The notes under the pieces are model-generated. The model searched no databases. It saw only the letters and a program-made list of their open reading frames with translations, and had not been told where the DNA came from. Shown piece by piece: positions 24,392 through 32,812 of a DNA stretch of 64,000 nt. Source of the DNA: Gemmatimonadota bacterium (GTDB lineage Bacteria; Gemmatimonadota; Gemmatimonadetes; Gemmatimonadales; GWC2-71-9); the NCBI GenBank assembly GCA_016704275.1, contig JADJAK010000003.1, positions 186,001 through 250,000 on the forward strand, read 5' to 3'. Made by a program: the position numbers and the translations under genes. Within the stretch, counting starts at the first letter, position 1. Every line of letters starts with the position of its first letter.

Positions 24392-24859
24392 ATGCCCGTC
24401 AGCTTTACCCTCAATGGCAAGCGCACGACCGTGGACGCCGCCGGCCGTATGCCGCTGCTCTGGGTGTTGCGTGATGTCCTCGACCTCAAGGGCACCAAGT
24501 ACGGCTGCGGCGAAGGGCTCTGCGGCGCGTGCACCGTCCATCTCGACGGCAAGGCCGTCCGCTCCTGCCAGATCCCGTTGGATGGAGCAGCCGGGAAGCA
24601 GGTGACCACCATCGAGGGGTTGTCGGTCGATGGCAAACATCCGGTCCAGCGCGCGTGGGAGGCGGCCGACGTCCCCCAGTGCGGCTATTGCCAAGCGGGT
24701 CAACTGATGTCCGCGGCAGCGCTCCTGGCCACCACGCCACGTCCGACTGACGACGAAATCGACGAGGCGATGGAGGGCAATCTCTGCCGCTGCGCCACCT
24801 ACATCCGCATTCGCGCCGCCATCCATCAGGCAGCGGCCATGCCGAAGGGGGCACGATGA
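24392..24859 (+). CDS. Molybdenum hydroxylase 2Fe-2S subunit
   Basis: A 155-residue xanthine dehydrogenase-family iron-sulfur subunit. It has the plant-ferredoxin 2Fe-2S site YGCGEGLCGACTVHLDG with a fourth Cys in VRSC, and the second all-helical 2Fe-2S site with CGYCQAGQ and NLCRCATY. It passes electrons from the Mo centre of the partner encoded immediately downstream (ATGA overlap at 24856). No FAD subunit is present, as in isoquinoline oxidoreductase-type enzymes. The start at 24392 follows a GGAG at 24382-24385. Confidence 0.93.
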   Translation: MPVSFTLNGKRTTVDAAGRMPLLWVLRDVLDLKGTKYGCGEGLCGACTVHLDGKAVRSCQIPLDGAAGKQVTTIEGLSVDGKHPVQRAWEAADVPQCGYCQAGQLMSAAALLATTPRPTDDEIDEAMEGNLCRCATYIRIRAAIHQAAAMPKGAR

Positions 24860-27045
24860 CCGCCGCCCTGGATCGCCGCGACTTTCTCAAGGTGACGGCA
24901 CTCGCGGGCGGTGGGCTCGCCATTGGCTCGTGGTGGCAACCGCTCGACGCCGCCGGTGCGCCGATCGCCGAGGCGTTCGCGCCCAACGCCTTCATCCGGA
25001 TCACCGCCGATTCCGTGATCACCATCGTCTCGAAGAACCCGGAGATCGGGCAGGGGATCAAGACCTCGCTGCCGATGCTGGTCGCCGAAGAACTCGACGT
25101 CGCGTGGTCGACGGTGACCGTCGAGCAGGCGGTGAGTGATGCCGCGCGATACGGCTCGCAGGTCGCCGGTGGCAGCACCGCCACCCCGGCCCACTACGAC
25201 TCGATGCGGCAGGCGGGCGCCGTGGCGCGACAGATGCTCGTGGCGGCCGCTGCGGCGACGTGGGGCGTCCCCGAGACCGAGTGCACCACCAGTGGCGGAA
25301 TGGTCCGTCATGCCAACAGCAAGCGCGCCATGCGCTACGGGGCGCTCGCGGCCAAAGCGGCCACCATGCCCGTGCCCGATCCGAAGACCGTGCGCCTCAA
25401 GGACCCGAAGGACTACACCGTCATCGGGACCGCCGTGCCAGGCGTCGACAACCCCGCGATCGTCCGTGGCAAGCCGTTGTTCGGCATCGACGTCACCGTG
25501 CCGGGGATGCTCTACGCCGTGTTCCACAAGTGTCCCGTCTTCGGCGGTACCGTCGTGAGCGCGAACCTCGACGCGGTGCGCGCACTGCCCGGCGTCAAGC
25601 AGGCCTTCGTGGTGACGGGCGGGACGAATCTCGCCGGCCTCCTCTCCGGCGTCGCCATCCTCGGCGACAGCTGGTGGGCCGCCAACGAAGCGCGCAAGCA
25701 GCTCAAGGTCACCTGGGCCGAAGGCGCCACGGCGGCGCAGAGCAGCGCCGGCTTCGCAGCGCAGGCCGAGACGCTGGCGGCCGGTGCACCGCAGCGGACG
25801 CTCCGGCAGGATGGCGACCTCACGGCCGCGTTGGGGAGCGCAGTCCAGAAGGTCGAGGCGGCCTACAGCTATCCCTTCCTGGCGCATGCGACGCTCGAAC
25901 CGATGAACTGCACTGCGCGGTTGGTCGATGGCAAGGTGGAGATCTGGGCACCATCGCAGAATCCGCAGTCCGGCCGGCAGCTGGTGGCGCAGACACTGGG
26001 TGTCCCGCCGGCTGACATCACGATTCACATGACGCGCTGCGGCGGCGGCTTCGGCCGCCGACTGAACAACGACTACATGGTCGAGGCCGCCGCGATCGCC
26101 AAGCAGGCCGGGGTGCCGGTCAAGCTGCTCTGGTCGCGCGACGACGACATCCAGCACGACTTCTATCGCCCCGCCGGTTTCCATTTCCTGAAGGGCGGCG
26201 TCGACGCCGCCGGGAAGCTCGTGGCGTGGCAGAACCACTTCGTCTCCTTCGGCGAAGGGCAGGGCTTCGCCGCAAGCGCCAACATCGGCGCCACGGAATT
26301 TCCGGCCCTCTTCGTCCCGAACTTCCTCTTGCAGTCGTCCGTGATGTCGCTGGGGGTGCCGACCGGCTTCCTGCGCGCCCCCGGGAGCAACGCCCTCGCC
26401 TTTGTCGCGCAGTCGTTCCTCGACGAGCTCGCGCACGCCGCCAAGCGGGACCCGCTGCAATTCCGGCTCGACCTCCTCGGCCCCGCCCGAATCGTGGAAG
26501 AGAACGGGCGGACCATCTATGACGCCGGCCGGATGCGCGGGGTGCTCGAGGCCGTGCGCCAGCGATCGGGCTGGGGCACTCGCGCCGTGCCGGCCGGTCA
26601 CGGACTCGGTGTCGCCTTCCACTTCTCGCACCGCGGCTACTTCGCCGAAGTGGTCGAGGCCAGCGTGAGCAGCGACGGTGGCGTGCGGGTGCACGGCGTC
26701 TGGGTGGCGGGGGACATCGGCCGGCAGATCATCAATCCCAGCAACGCAGTGAATCAGGTGCAAGGTTCGGTGATCGATGGACTCTCGGAGGCCTTCGGCC
26801 AGGAGATCACCATCGCCGCCGGGCGCGTCGAGCAGAGCAACTTCGACGATTTTCCGGTGATGCGCATCCCGCAGGCGCCGAAGGTGATCGACGTCCACTT
26901 CGTCACTTCGGACGTCGGGCCGACCGGTCTCGGCGAGCCGGCCTTGCCCCCGGTGGTCCCGGCGCTCTGCAACGCGATATTCGCCGTCACCGGAAAGCGG
27001 ATTCGTTCCCTGCCGCTTTCACGCCACGGCCTGCACTCGGCCTGA
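24856..27045 (+). CDS. Molybdenum hydroxylase Mo-binding subunit (isoquinoline oxidoreductase beta-like), Tat-exported
   Basis: A 729-residue aldehyde oxidase/xanthine dehydrogenase family protein. The N-terminus DRRDFLKVTALAGGGLAIG is a twin-arginine signal, so the enzyme probably works in the periplasm with its FeS partner. The molybdopterin-contacting glycine motif GGGFGRR is near residue 397, with LRAPGSN further on. The C-terminal active-site region reads GLGEPALPPVVPALCNAIF, where the Glu is the expected catalytic base. The domain order matches IorB rather than the xanthine dehydrogenase large subunit. The substrate (N-heterocycle or aldehyde) cannot be inferred. Confidence 0.9.
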   Translation: MTAALDRRDFLKVTALAGGGLAIGSWWQPLDAAGAPIAEAFAPNAFIRITADSVITIVSKNPEIGQGIKTSLPMLVAEELDVAWSTVTVEQAVSDAARYGSQVAGGSTATPAHYDSMRQAGAVARQMLVAAAAATWGVPETECTTSGGMVRHANSKRAMRYGALAAKAATMPVPDPKTVRLKDPKDYTVIGTAVPGVDNPAIVRGKPLFGIDVTVPGMLYAVFHKCPVFGGTVVSANLDAVRALPGVKQAFVVTGGTNLAGLLSGVAILGDSWWAANEARKQLKVTWAEGATAAQSSAGFAAQAETLAAGAPQRTLRQDGDLTAALGSAVQKVEAAYSYPFLAHATLEPMNCTARLVDGKVEIWAPSQNPQSGRQLVAQTLGVPPADITIHMTRCGGGFGRRLNNDYMVEAAAIAKQAGVPVKLLWSRDDDIQHDFYRPAGFHFLKGGVDAAGKLVAWQNHFVSFGEGQGFAASANIGATEFPALFVPNFLLQSSVMSLGVPTGFLRAPGSNALAFVAQSFLDELAHAAKRDPLQFRLDLLGPARIVEENGRTIYDAGRMRGVLEAVRQRSGWGTRAVPAGHGLGVAFHFSHRGYFAEVVEASVSSDGGVRVHGVWVAGDIGRQIINPSNAVNQVQGSVIDGLSEAFGQEITIAAGRVEQSNFDDFPVMRIPQAPKVIDVHFVTSDVGPTGLGEPALPPVVPALCNAIFAVTGKRIRSLPLSRHGLHSA

Positions 27046-27060
27046 GGCGAGCGCCCGGCG

Positions 27061-28068
27061 ATGAAGCACTGGGCCGAATCGCGGCTCGTCTTTGCGGCGA
27101 TCGCCGAGTTGCAGCGGCAGGGAATCGCCGCCGCGCTCGCGACCGTCGTGCGCGTGCATGGCTCCGCCTATCGCCATGAGGGAGCCAAGCTGCTCGTGGG
27201 GGCCGACGGGACGATCGTCGGCAACGTGAGCGGGGGGTGTCTTGAGCAGGATGTCCGTGAAGTCGCCCGGCGCGTGCTCGCGACCGGGCAGGCGGAGCGT
27301 CGACAATATTGTTCCGGCAGCGACGAGATCGCCGCATGGGATCTCGGCGTCGGCTGTGAGGGCACTGTCGAGCTGCTCGTCGCTCCGGTTCGCGATGCGT
27401 ACAGCGCCGAGCGAGTGGCGATCGCACAGCAGCGGCCATTCGCGGTCGAGGTGCCGATGGACGGACCGTCGGATGCTCGTCGAATCCGTGAGGGCGTCGC
27501 GACGCCCGGCCTGGTGACGGACAGCGAGGGTCGCGAGTGGTTTGTCGATGCCTTCCTGCCGCCACCGCAGTTGCTCGTGTGCGGGGCGGGGGATGATGCC
27601 ATGCCATTGGCGCGACTCGCGGTGGCGACCGGGTTTCGGGTCGTGGTGACGGACCGCCGCCCCGGGCTGCTGACCTCGGAGCGGTTCGGCGACGACGTCG
27701 CGCTCCGGTTGGCCCAACCCCGCGACGTCGCGGTCGAGTGCGCCGCGGGCGTGGACACCTTCGCGGTGGTCATGACGCACCACTACGCCGACGACAGTTC
27801 CTATCTCGCTGCGTTGCGCACGACCACCATCCCCTACATCGGGATGCTCGGCCCCCGGCAGCGGACCGAGCGGATGCTCGCGGCGGCGGAGGGTATCGAG
27901 CCCGGCGATGATCGACGGATTCATGCACCGGCCGGCCTCGACATCGGCACTGATGGGGCGGAGCAGGTGGCGCTCTCGATCATCGCCGAGATCATGGCGG
28001 TGCAGGCCGGTCGACCGGCGAGGCCGCTGCGCGAACGGCGCGTGCCGATTCACGCGGTCGATGGCTGA
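27061..28068 (+). CDS. xdhC: XdhC/CoxI family molybdenum cofactor insertion protein
   Basis: A 335-residue chaperone that binds Mo cofactor, promotes its sulfuration and inserts it into xanthine dehydrogenase-family enzymes. The N-terminal XdhC/CoxI domain shows ALATVVRVHGSAYRHEGAKL, VGNVSGGCLEQDV and the cysteine-containing LGVGCEGTVELLVAP. The C-terminal Rossmann-like domain has LLVCGAGDDAMPLARLA, VVTDRRPGLL, VVMTHHYADD and YIGMLGPRQRTERML. It lies 15 bp after the Mo subunit gene it presumably serves and overlaps the MobA-like gene. Confidence 0.93.
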   Translation: MKHWAESRLVFAAIAELQRQGIAAALATVVRVHGSAYRHEGAKLLVGADGTIVGNVSGGCLEQDVREVARRVLATGQAERRQYCSGSDEIAAWDLGVGCEGTVELLVAPVRDAYSAERVAIAQQRPFAVEVPMDGPSDARRIREGVATPGLVTDSEGREWFVDAFLPPPQLLVCGAGDDAMPLARLAVATGFRVVVTDRRPGLLTSERFGDDVALRLAQPRDVAVECAAGVDTFAVVMTHHYADDSSYLAALRTTTIPYIGMLGPRQRTERMLAAAEGIEPGDDRRIHAPAGLDIGTDGAEQVALSIIAEIMAVQAGRPARPLRERRVPIHAVDG

Positions 28069-28663
28069 GGCCCGCATCGCGGTCGTCATCCTCGCGGCCG
28101 GGGCGTCGCGGCGGATGGGTCAGCCAAAGCTCCTGTTGCCGCTGGAAGGGGAACCGGTGCTTCGGCGGGCAGCCACACGCGCATTGGCCTGCGGGGCATC
28201 CTCCGTGGTCGTGGTACTGCCCCCGGCCGCGACCGCATGGCGCGAGGCGCTCGGCGGCTTGGCCGTGACCTGCCTTGAGGCACCGTCGATCGGGGGCCCG
28301 GTGAGTGACTCACTCCACACCGCGATCGACGGCCTCGACCCGTCGGTGGATGGCGTGCTCGTGGTGCTGGCTGATATGGTCGGCGTGACGACTGCCATGA
28401 TGTCGGCTGCGATTGCGGCCGGCGGTACGGCGCCGTGCCGGATGGTGGGCTCGCGCTACGGCCAGGTGATCGCACCACCGCTGCTGTTTCCGCAGCGCTT
28501 CCTCACCGAGTTGCGCACCATGGAGGGTGATGGTGTCGGGCGCGCGTTGTTCGCCGCGCACGCCGCTGAGGCGGTGCATGTCGACTGGCCGTCGAGTGCG
28601 CTCCACGACATCGACACGCCGGACGATTACCGCGCCGCAGCCAGGCGTCACGCGCCGGAATGA
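28061..28663 (+). CDS. MobA-like nucleotidyltransferase (MocA family)
   Basis: A 200-residue NTP-transferase domain protein. The nucleotide-binding start AVVILAAGASRRMGQPKLLL, then VLVVLADMVGVTTAMM (metal-binding Asp), are typical of MocA/CoxC-like enzymes that attach CMP or GMP to molybdopterin. ATG at 28061 overlaps the XdhC stop by 8 bp. Its position at the end of the Mo hydroxylase cluster supports a role in making the dinucleotide form (probably MCD) of the cofactor for that enzyme. Confidence 0.88.
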   Translation: MAEARIAVVILAAGASRRMGQPKLLLPLEGEPVLRRAATRALACGASSVVVVLPPAATAWREALGGLAVTCLEAPSIGGPVSDSLHTAIDGLDPSVDGVLVVLADMVGVTTAMMSAAIAAGGTAPCRMVGSRYGQVIAPPLLFPQRFLTELRTMEGDGVGRALFAAHAAEAVHVDWPSSALHDIDTPDDYRAAARRHAPE

Positions 28664-28666
28664 CAA

Positions 28667-28696
28667 CGCGCCCGGACGAATGCTCGTCCGGGCGCG
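28667..28696. terminator. Hairpin terminator shared by convergent genes
   Basis: A perfect 13-bp stem (28667-28679 with 28684-28696) and a 4-nt loop ATGC, 3 bp after the MobA-like stop and 27 bp before the 3' end of the minus-strand glycine-rich gene. It can act in both directions; no long T-run. Confidence 0.7.
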
Positions 28697-28723
28697 CTGT
28701 GCAATTCCGCAGGCTGGGAGCGG

Positions 28724-29368
28724 TTACTCGCCGCCGCCACCACCACCGCCACGTCCGCCACGACCCTGACCACCCTGGTCGCCGCCTCGGCCGCCGCCAC
28801 CTGCGCCACGCGCCGGCTGACCGATCGGGCGCTGCTCACCATACCACTTCTTCATCGCCTCGTACTGCTCCTTGTTCAGCTCCGGCTTGACCTGCTTCTC
28901 GAAGAAGGCGACGTCGAGCTTGCGAACCGCCTTGAGCTGCTTGTCATACGCCTTCGAGAGCTCGGGCTTGCTCATCGCCGTGAACGAGAATCCACCCGGC
29001 GTCGTGAGGTTCAGCTCCGTCGCTGCCGCCTTGACCGAGTCGCGCAGCACGGCCGTGGCCGCGAGGTGCGCCGTGCGCAGCTGCTCGAGCTTGGCGTGCT
29101 TGACCGAATCGAGCGTCAACAGCACGGTGAAGGTGTCGAACGAGAACGGGCCGTCGAGGTCGTAGTGGAGCGGGCGCGGCGCCTGATTGCCGCCGCCACC
29201 ACCGCCCATCCCGGTCATGTCGACCATCCCGGTGCCGCCACCACCACCGCCACCGCCCATGCCGCGACCACCACCACCACCGCCGCCCTGCGCCGCCAGG
29301 CTGGCCACGGGCGCCGTCGCGAGGGCGAGGGTCAAGAAGATGCGGGTCCAGCTGCGAAGATCCTTCAC
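28724..29368 (-). CDS. Exported glycine-rich protein with Spy/LTxxQ-like core
   Basis: A 214-residue protein starting at GTG 29368 behind AGGGGGAA. The signal peptide IFLTLALATAPVASLAAQ is followed by a glycine block rich in G7-G8 runs, then a helical core (about 75-185) with LTLDSVKHAKLEQLRTAHLA, LRDSVKAAATELN and LNKEQYEAMKKWYGEQRP. The repeated L-[TN]-x-[DE]-[SQ] helices recall periplasmic LTxxQ/Spy-like proteins; that relation is an inference. A second glycine-rich block forms the C-terminus. It is divergent from the M1 peptidase gene across 184 bp. Glycine codons make long low-complexity GGN tracts at both ends of the gene. Confidence 0.7.
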   Translation of the reverse strand: MKDLRSWTRIFLTLALATAPVASLAAQGGGGGGGRGMGGGGGGGGTGMVDMTGMGGGGGGNQAPRPLHYDLDGPFSFDTFTVLLTLDSVKHAKLEQLRTAHLAATAVLRDSVKAAATELNLTTPGGFSFTAMSKPELSKAYDKQLKAVRKLDVAFFEKQVKPELNKEQYEAMKKWYGEQRPIGQPARGAGGGGRGGDQGGQGRGGRGGGGGGGE

Positions 29369-29552
29369 GGGATTCCCCCTGTTGCGTCGTCGGTATGCAT
29401 TGGTCGCCGGCCGCGAGCCGACCCACCACGGTTCAGGGGGTGATACGACGGAGCCGGGCGAATGGTTGCGCCTCCGACCCGGCCGGGGCGTCGGTGTACC
29501 TTTCTGGGCGTTCCACGCCCGCTCTGCCGATCCATCCTTCTGGAGTTCGCCG

Positions 29553-31589
29553 ATGCGCCGTCTTCTCCTCGCCGCTGCGCTTGCCGCGCCGCTCTCGCTG
29601 GCCGCCCAGGCCAACGTTCCACTCCCGGAACGCGCCGTCCGTCGCGACATCCCGCTGACCAACTCGATCCGTCGTGCCTTCGCGACGGGCACCCGGGATT
29701 CGACCGGCCGCCCGGGTCGGAACTACTGGCAGTTGCGGACCGACTACACGATCCAGGTGCGGCTCGATCCGGCCACGGGGCGGCTCTATGGCCGTGAGAC
29801 GGTCCTGATCCACAATCGCTCCGATTCCGCGCTGACGCAGATCGCCCTCCGCCTCGATCCGAACATCTTCCGCCCGACCGTGCCGCGTGGCGGCTCGACG
29901 CCGGCCGAGACGACGGACGGGATGATCCTGACCAAGGTGGCCGTGAACGGCGTGGCCGCCGATCTCGCTGCCCAGGCGCCCGGTGGTGGTCGCGGGGCGG
30001 GTGGGGCGCCCCCGGCGGCTGGCGGGGCGGTGCGGGTCAGCGGGCTGACGCTGACGAACGCGCGCGTCTCGTTGCCGACGCCGGTGCCGGCCAAGGGCAC
30101 GGTGACGCTGGACATCGAATGGAACCACAAGCTCCCCGGCGGACCGGGTGGGCAGGGCCACCGGATGACGCAGCGGTGGGCCGACACGCTCTTCCAGCCG
30201 ACGCAGTGGTATCCCCGCATCGGCAAGTATGACGACCTGCGCGGCTGGGACACCGAGCCGTATCTCGGCCCGTCGGAGTTCTACAACAACTTCGGCCGGT
30301 TCGATGTCTCGATCGACGTCCCTGGCGGCTGGATCGTCAGCGGCACCGGCGTGCTGCAGAACCCGGAGCAGGTGCTGACCTCGACGGCGCGTGCGCGCCT
30401 CGCCAAGGTGCTCGACAGCGACTCGATCATCACCGTCGTCGGGGTGGATGAAGTGGGCCCCGGCCGATCCACGGCAGCCGGTGATCGGCTGACGTGGCGC
30501 TTCGTCGCCGACACGGTGAACGACTTCGCCTGGGCCACGGCCAAGCAGTTCGTGTGGAAGGCCACCCGCGCCACGATCCCCAACCGCGGCAAGGTGCCGA
30601 TCCACATGGTCTACCTCCCGGGCAACGCGAATCTCTTCGCGCGGGCCGGCGAGATCTCCCGTCATGCCCTCGAGTTCTACTCGAAGCTCTGGGTGCCGTA
30701 CGAGTTCCCGCAGTTCACCCTGCAGGACGGCCCGAGTGCCGGCATGGAATACCCGATGGTGATCAACTCGAACCAGGGTGCTGCCGACCACGAGACCGGA
30801 CACCAGTGGTGGCCGATGCTGGTCGGGAACAACGAGACGCAGTATGGCTGGATGGACGAGGGCTTCAATCAGTACATGAACATCCTCTCGAATGCCGATG
30901 CCGCCGGTCGGCCGCCGGTGCTCGATGGCCAGGGGCAGAACTACGGCCGCATCAGTGGCGACGAGCGCGAGGCGCCGATGATGTGGAGCGCCAACAACGC
31001 CGGCCCGATGTACTCGTTCCAGACCTACAGCAAGACGCCGCTGATGCTCTCGATGCTGGGTGGCGTCGTCGGTGACTCGGCGGTGCAGCGTGCGATGCGC
31101 GAATACGCGGCAGCGTGGCGTTACAAGCATCCGTCGCCGTGGGACTACATGTTCTTCATGAACAACGCCCTCAAGCGCGACCTCGGCTGGTTCTGGTACT
31201 ACTGGCTCTTCACCACCGAGTCGGTCGACGGCTCGATCGTGTCGGCCACGACGGCCGGCATCCGGACCTCGGTCGTCGTGCGACAGGATGGGGCGATGCC
31301 CTCGCCGGTGGTGCTCAAGGTGGAGTTCGCCCCGACCGGGCCGGCGATCCGGCCGATGAAGAACGCCGTCATGACCGACAGCGCCACTGCGATCGTCACC
31401 TACCCGGTCGATGTCTGGTTCGCCGGGAGCCGGACCTTCAAGGCCGACCTGGTCTTCGGGGGGCGGAAGGTCGCGAAGATCACGCTGGATCCGTTCCGCC
31501 GGTTCCCGGACCGGAGCGCGGCCGACAACGTCTGGCCGCGGGCGGCGGGGGCCACCGGATCGGCCACGGAAGGGGCCCGTCGTCCCTGA
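29553..31589 (+). CDS. Secreted M1-family zinc metallopeptidase
   Basis: A 678-residue aminopeptidase-like protein with signal peptide MRRLLLAAALAAPLSLAAQ. The M1 zinc site is complete: HETGH at residues 413-417 and the third ligand E436 19 positions on (WMDEGFNQY). Upstream, SAGMEYPMV replaces the usual GAMEN exopeptidase motif. A Gly/Ala-rich insertion (GGGRGAGGAPPAAGG) lies in the N-terminal beta domain. The open frame reaches back to 29187, but signal peptide and GGAG spacing favour the ATG at 29553. It is probably periplasmic or surface-exposed and used in peptide degradation. Confidence 0.9.
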   Translation: MRRLLLAAALAAPLSLAAQANVPLPERAVRRDIPLTNSIRRAFATGTRDSTGRPGRNYWQLRTDYTIQVRLDPATGRLYGRETVLIHNRSDSALTQIALRLDPNIFRPTVPRGGSTPAETTDGMILTKVAVNGVAADLAAQAPGGGRGAGGAPPAAGGAVRVSGLTLTNARVSLPTPVPAKGTVTLDIEWNHKLPGGPGGQGHRMTQRWADTLFQPTQWYPRIGKYDDLRGWDTEPYLGPSEFYNNFGRFDVSIDVPGGWIVSGTGVLQNPEQVLTSTARARLAKVLDSDSIITVVGVDEVGPGRSTAAGDRLTWRFVADTVNDFAWATAKQFVWKATRATIPNRGKVPIHMVYLPGNANLFARAGEISRHALEFYSKLWVPYEFPQFTLQDGPSAGMEYPMVINSNQGAADHETGHQWWPMLVGNNETQYGWMDEGFNQYMNILSNADAAGRPPVLDGQGQNYGRISGDEREAPMMWSANNAGPMYSFQTYSKTPLMLSMLGGVVGDSAVQRAMREYAAAWRYKHPSPWDYMFFMNNALKRDLGWFWYYWLFTTESVDGSIVSATTAGIRTSVVVRQDGAMPSPVVLKVEFAPTGPAIRPMKNAVMTDSATAIVTYPVDVWFAGSRTFKADLVFGGRKVAKITLDPFRRFPDRSAADNVWPRAAGATGSATEGARRP

Positions 31590-31631
31590 ATGAAACGTTG
31601 GACCCGTGACACACGGGTTTGTGGCGGGGAA

Positions 31632-31668
31632 GATCGGGGTCGGGGGCCAGTGGCCCCCGACCCCGATC
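31632..31668 (+). terminator. Hairpin terminator after the M1 peptidase gene
   Basis: An 18-bp perfect inverted repeat (31632-31649 with 31651-31668) centred on G31650; sterically a loop of 3-5 nt with about 16 paired bases. It lies 42 bp after the peptidase stop and before the rplM promoter region. No T-run follows. Confidence 0.65.
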
Positions 31669-31681
31669 GGCGTGCGATGGC

Positions 31682-31711
31682 TTGACCCAACCCCTTACCA
31701 GCCGCTAGCTT
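31682..31711 (+). promoter_or_regulatory. Candidate promoter of rplM-rpsI
   Basis: TTGACC (31682-31687), an 18-bp spacer and TAGCTT (31706-31711), about 50 bp before the rplM ATG. It sits between a strong hairpin and the first ribosomal protein gene, where a promoter is expected. A GGA run before 31765 serves as the ribosome binding site. Confidence 0.45.
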
Positions 31712-31764
31712 TGAGGTCTGTCTCCGAAGTGGCCTTTTTGTCCGGTGCCAAGGAAAAGTCAGGA

Positions 31765-32214
31765 ATGAAGACGTATACGCAGAAGCAGAGCGAGCTCCAG
31801 CACGACTGGATCCTGGTCGACGCGACCGACATCCCGCTCGGGCGCCTCGCCAGCCATGTCGCGCAGCTCATTCGCGGCAAGCACAAGCCGACCTTCACCC
31901 CGCACATGGACGGCGGCGATTTCGTCATCGTCACCAATGCGTCGAAGGTGAAGCTCACCGGCCGCAAGGCGTCGCAGAAGGAATACTTCCGCCACACCGG
32001 CTACATGGGCCACGACCGCTACACGGTCGCAGCGGACCTGCTCGCGAAGCACCCGGATCGGGTGATCGAGAAGGCCGTCTTCGGCATGCTGCCGAAGAAC
32101 TCCCTGGCCAAGCAGAAGCTCCGCACCAAGCTGAAGGTGTACGGCGGCGCCGAGCACCCGCACGAGGCGCAGCAGCCGAAGCCGTTCACCATTGACACCG
32201 CGAAGGCCAACTGA
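31765..32214 (+). CDS. rplM: 50S ribosomal protein L13
   Basis: A 149-residue L13. The sequence WILVDATDIPLGRLASHVAQ, then GDFVIVTNASKVKLTGRKA, the YFRHTGYMGH segment and AVFGMLPKNSLAKQKL and LKVYGGAEHPHEAQQP are diagnostic. ATG at 31765 follows an AGGA; the frame open to 31606 lacks support. The stop shares one base with the rpsI start (TGATG), the standard L13-S9 pair. Confidence 0.97.
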   Translation: MKTYTQKQSELQHDWILVDATDIPLGRLASHVAQLIRGKHKPTFTPHMDGGDFVIVTNASKVKLTGRKASQKEYFRHTGYMGHDRYTVAADLLAKHPDRVIEKAVFGMLPKNSLAKQKLRTKLKVYGGAEHPHEAQQPKPFTIDTAKAN

Positions 32215-32615
32215 TGAGCGAGACCCCGGAACTCCGCTGGCAGGCCGTCGGCCGCCGCAAGACGTCCGTCGCCCGCGTCTACCTGACGCCGGGCACCGGC
32301 AAGTGGGACGTGAACGGCCGCACGCTGGGCGACTACTTCCCGCGTCCGTCGCTGGTGCAGCACATCCAGCAGTCGTTCACGGCGACCGACTCGCTCGGCT
32401 CGTATGACGTGAAGGCGCACGTGGATGGCGGCGGCGTCAGCGGCCAGGCCGGCGCGATGCGGCATGCGATCGCCCGCGCGCTCTGCAAGGTCGACGAACT
32501 GAACCGCCCGAAGCTCCGCACGGCCGGCCTGCTGACCCGCGACCCGCGCGCGGTCGAGCGGAAGAAGCCGGGCCGTCCGGGCGCCCGCAAGCGCTTCCAG
32601 TTCAGCAAGCGGTAG
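32214..32615 (+). CDS. rpsI: 30S ribosomal protein S9
   Basis: A 133-residue S9. AVGRRKTSVARVYLTPGTG at the start, GGGVSGQAGAMRHAIARAL in the middle and the C-terminal LLTRDPRAVERKKPGRPGAR followed by RFQFSKR match the family; the basic C-terminal tail reaches the decoding centre. It is translationally coupled to rplM. Confidence 0.97.
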   Translation: MSETPELRWQAVGRRKTSVARVYLTPGTGKWDVNGRTLGDYFPRPSLVQHIQQSFTATDSLGSYDVKAHVDGGGVSGQAGAMRHAIARALCKVDELNRPKLRTAGLLTRDPRAVERKKPGRPGARKRFQFSKR

Positions 32616-32627
32616 GATTGGCAGCGT

Positions 32628-32651
32628 AGGGGCGAGGCCTGCCTCGCCCCT
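32628..32651 (+). terminator. Hairpin after rpsI
   Basis: An 11-bp inverted repeat (32628-32638 with 32641-32651), realistically 10 bp with a 4-nt loop, 12 bp after the rpsI stop. It probably ends the rplM-rpsI transcript. The remaining 160 bp before rpsB show no further gene. Confidence 0.5.
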
Positions 32652-32812
32652 GCGGCGCCACCGTCTGGCCGAACGCACCGGCCGCACCATACGCCCGCGC
32701 CACGATGGCCGGGTGACACACGCCTCCCGATCGGCGCGAGCGGTGCCCCCGTGGCACTCGCGTTGAAGCGACGGAGCGCGGCGGATCAACCAGACCCAAG
32801 GAGTTACCGTTC

